Assembly: GCA_018713325.1 (NCBI GenBank) | Contig: DVFJ01000026.1 | Coordinates: 1 to 44,152, forward strand | DNA length: 44,152 nt | Origin: Candidatus Onthenecus intestinigallinarum | GTDB taxonomy: Bacteria > Bacillota > Clostridia > Christensenellales > Aristaeellaceae | Reading direction: 5' to 3' | Shown: positions 42,359 to 44,152 of the stretch, piece by piece | Position numbering within the stretch: the first letter of the stretch is position 1 | How the letters are laid out: every line of letters starts with the position of its first letter | The notes under the pieces: model-generated | Databases searched by the model: none | The model's input: only the letters and a program-made list of their open reading frames with translations | What the model was told of the DNA's origin: nothing | Made by a program: the position numbers and the translations under genes

Positions 42359-42922
42359 TCAGATTTCCCCGTAGATGAAATTGCAGTCGCTGTCTGAGAG
42401 AAGAGGCGCAGTCATATCCTTCTGCGACAACAATTCCTCTGTCACTTCGCCCCAGTCCACCCCAATGGCAGGATCGTTAAAACGTATGCCGCGATCGTGT
42501 GCTTTGCTGTAAAGATTGTCCACCTTATAGCAAAACTCCACATCATCCGTCAGGGTTTTAAATCCATGTCCAAAGCCTCGCGGAATAAAAAGCATGCGTT
42601 TGTTTTCTGCGCTGAGTTCTGCAGCAATCCATTTCAGATAGGTAGGACTGCCTTTTCGCAAATCAACCGCTACATCCATCACCGTTCCGCGCATGACCCT
42701 TACCAGCTTAGCCTGCGCCATAGGTACATTTTGGAAATGAATGCCTCGGAGCGTTCCCTTTTGGGTTGTGAAGCTCTGGTTATCCTGTACGAATACTGTG
42801 TCAATGCCCATCTCACGGAAGGCTTCCGCATTGTATGTTTCCATAAAATAACCACGATGATCACCAAAGACCTGAGGCTCAATGATGTAAACCCCTGGAA
42901 GCCTGGTTTCAATCCTTTTCAT
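42359..42922 (-). CDS. rmlC: dTDP-4-dehydrorhamnose 3,5-epimerase
   Basis: Encodes 187 residues of the RmlC cupin. LRGIHFQN carries the catalytic His, and FIPRGFGHGFKTL and the YLKWIA strand are typical. It epimerises C3 and C5 of the 4-keto sugar. Its ATG overlaps the rmlA stop as TGATG, indicating coupled translation. Confidence 0.95.
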   Translation of the reverse strand: MKRIETRLPGVYIIEPQVFGDHRGYFMETYNAEAFREMGIDTVFVQDNQSFTTQKGTLRGIHFQNVPMAQAKLVRVMRGTVMDVAVDLRKGSPTYLKWIAAELSAENKRMLFIPRGFGHGFKTLTDDVEFCYKVDNLYSKAHDRGIRFNDPAIGVDWGEVTEELLSQKDMTAPLLSDSDCNFIYGEI

Positions 42923-43809
42923 CAGTATAGCACCTTCCCTTCCGCAACAGCCTTCAGATGCGCACCATATGGGCTTTTGCCATAGCGTTCCACGCTCTCC
43001 AACAGCAACTCATGGTCAATCCATCCGTTCTTATAGGCGATTTCCTCCGGTGCGCTGATCTTGATGCTCTGGCGCTGCTCGACCATACGCACAAAATCTG
43101 CCGCATCCACAAGACTGTCCATTGTACCCGTGTCAAGCCAGGCAAAGCCACGACCTAACAGCTGTACATCAAGCAACCCTTTATGGAGATACATCTCGTT
43201 GAGCGTGGTGATCTCCAGCTCGCCCCTGGCCGACGGCTTCACAGCATGTGCCATGGCGCTGACGCCTGCGGGATAAAAGTACAAGCCGGTTACAGCATAA
43301 TTGCTTTTAGGCACTTTGGGCTTTTCCTCGATCGAGAGGGCTTTACCACCTTTATCAAATTCCACTACACCAAAGCGTTCCGGGTCATTGACATAGTAAC
43401 CAAAGACAGTGGCGCGGCGATTCTCCTCTGCGTTATGCACGGCGGCACGCAGCAGCTTGCCAAAGCCGTTACCGTAGAAGATGTTGTCGCCCAGCACCAT
43501 GGCGCAGGCATCGTCCCCGATGAATTGCTCACCCAGCAAAAACGCCTGTGCCAAACCATCCGGACTGGGTTGAACCTTATAGGATAGATTTACACCGAAC
43601 TGTCTTCCATCCCTAAGCAGGTGCTCAAAACGCGGAGTATCCTCCGGTGTCGAGATGATGAGGATATCCCGTATCCCCGCTAACATAAGCGTTGAAAGCG
43701 GGTAGTAGATCATGGGTTTGTCATAGACGGGCAAAAGCTGCTTGGAAGTGACCATGGTAAGTGGATAGAGGCGCGTGCCTGCGCCGCCTGCAAGAATGAT
43801 GCCTTTCAT
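42922..43809 (-). CDS. rmlA: glucose-1-phosphate thymidylyltransferase
   Basis: Encodes 295 residues, standard RmlA length. [11 protein letters not shown] (8-18) is the nucleotide-binding signature, followed by [29 protein letters not shown] and the EEKP motif. It activates glucose 1-phosphate to dTDP-glucose, committing it to rhamnose. Start ATG 43809 with GGAG upstream. First of the four rml genes, behind a promoter in the gap to the gtrA-like gene. Confidence 0.95.
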   Translation of the reverse strand: MKGIILAGGAGTRLYPLTMVTSKQLLPVYDKPMIYYPLSTLMLAGIRDILIISTPEDTPRFEHLLRDGRQFGVNLSYKVQPSPDGLAQAFLLGEQFIGDDACAMVLGDNIFYGNGFGKLLRAAVHNAEENRRATVFGYYVNDPERFGVVEFDKGGKALSIEEKPKVPKSNYAVTGLYFYPAGVSAMAHAVKPSARGELEITTLNEMYLHKGLLDVQLLGRGFAWLDTGTMDSLVDAADFVRMVEQRQSIKISAPEEIAYKNGWIDHELLLESVERYGKSPYGAHLKAVAEGKVLY

Positions 43810-43855
43810 AAATTTTCTCCAATCCTCTTAGTCTCCCAATACCGTGCAAGGACGC

Positions 43856-43886
43856 ATTATATTAGCCATCAATACACTGGCATCAA
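43856..43886 (-). promoter_or_regulatory. possible promoter of rmlACBD
   Basis: On the minus strand a perfect TATAAT (43861-43856); the best upstream hexamer is TTGATG (43886-43881) at a long 19-bp spacing. It may be an internal promoter if the operon begins outside the window. Confidence 0.45.
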
Positions 43887-43906
43887 CTGAATAGATTATT
43901 AAATAC

Positions 43907-44125
43907 TCAGTTTTTAAATGCCCAAATCTTATTGATCCAAAAATTGATCGGCAAACAAATGATGAGATTGATTACAGGAGCAACATACACCGATATCTCA
44001 AAAATGCTAATCCATACATATAAAAGCAATTCACTCAAGATAAGGCCTGTGAACGAATATGCTGCATATGTTTTCAACAGAGCTTTCAGCTTCTCTTTCT
44101 TGGTTTGATTCCCCATATGAAACAC
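43907..44125 (-). CDS. GtrA-like membrane protein
   Basis: Encodes about 72 residues, short for GtrA (usually 120-150), with the ending NLIICLPINFWINKIWAFKN that matches the last half of GtrA proteins (NFxxxRxWvF pattern). Two hydrophobic segments remain. GtrA proteins help flip lipid-linked sugars. The start (GTG 44125 or ATG 44116) is weakly supported. The protein could be a true short form or a shortened copy; the region upstream is cut by the window edge. Beside rml genes a role in surface glycosylation fits. Confidence 0.6.
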   Translation of the reverse strand: MFHMGNQTKKEKLKALLKTYAAYSFTGLILSELLLYVWISIFEISVYVAPVINLIICLPINFWINKIWAFKN

Positions 44126-44152
44126 ATATCCACCACGACTTTTCTGTACCGG

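Overview
The window is about 44 kb of high-GC DNA from what looks like a spore-forming or gut-associated Bacillota (Clostridia-like) bacterium. The signs are strong AGGAGG-type ribosome binding sites, some GTG starts, sigma-A promoters of the TTGACA-N17-TATAAT kind, Rho-independent hairpin-plus-T terminators, a YtrA-type GntR/ABC operon, an LplABC-type sugar importer and a BclA-like collagen protein. No rRNA or tRNA is seen, so the species cannot be fixed. The rml cluster and the insertion sequence at the right end (from about 38.6 kb) are visibly poorer in GC than the rest.

Layout. 0.3-1.8 kb (-): Zn-ribbon protein plus a pair of short chromate-family transporters. 1.9-4.0 kb (+): MFS transporter and GH43-like glycosidase. 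4.0-7.7 kb (-): GntR regulator, ABC ATPase, membrane protein, large exported protein. 7.8-9.1 kb (+): DAHP synthase behind a complete Tyr/Phe-codon leader-peptide attenuator. 9.1-16.9 kb (-): oppABCDF-type importer in which OppC carries a seven-repeat RCC1-like beta-propeller and OppF a coiled-coil-rich insert. 17-20.1 kb (-): GH112 phosphorylase and an EamA exporter. 20.1-31.7 kb (-): a nine-gene carbohydrate locus with an Lpl-type importer, two paralogous uncharacterised glycosidase-like proteins, an IclR regulator, a ribokinase-family kinase, a SIS isomerase and a FucU/RbsD mutarotase. 31.8-32.9 kb (+): a divergent DapA/NanA-family aldolase that shares an operator-like repeat with the importer promoter. 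33-34 kb (+): collagen-like surface protein. 34.1-35.2 kb (-): LMW phosphatase and GNAT acetyltransferase. 35.3-38.2 kb (+): FAD oxidoreductase, then a MarR/flavodoxin/membrane-protein operon with two palindromic operators. 38.6-39.9 kb: intact IS256-family element with 8-bp target duplication. 40-44.1 kb (-): a decayed gene and rmlDBCA plus a GtrA-like protein.

Together the region reads as a glycan-scavenging lifestyle: two importers, a phosphorolytic enzyme for galactosyl disaccharides, glycosidase-like proteins and the kinase/isomerase/aldolase needed to channel sugars into central metabolism, followed by cell-surface functions (collagen-like protein, rhamnose synthesis). The most novel items are the OppC/RCC1 propeller fusion and the tyrosine-codon attenuator upstream of aroF.
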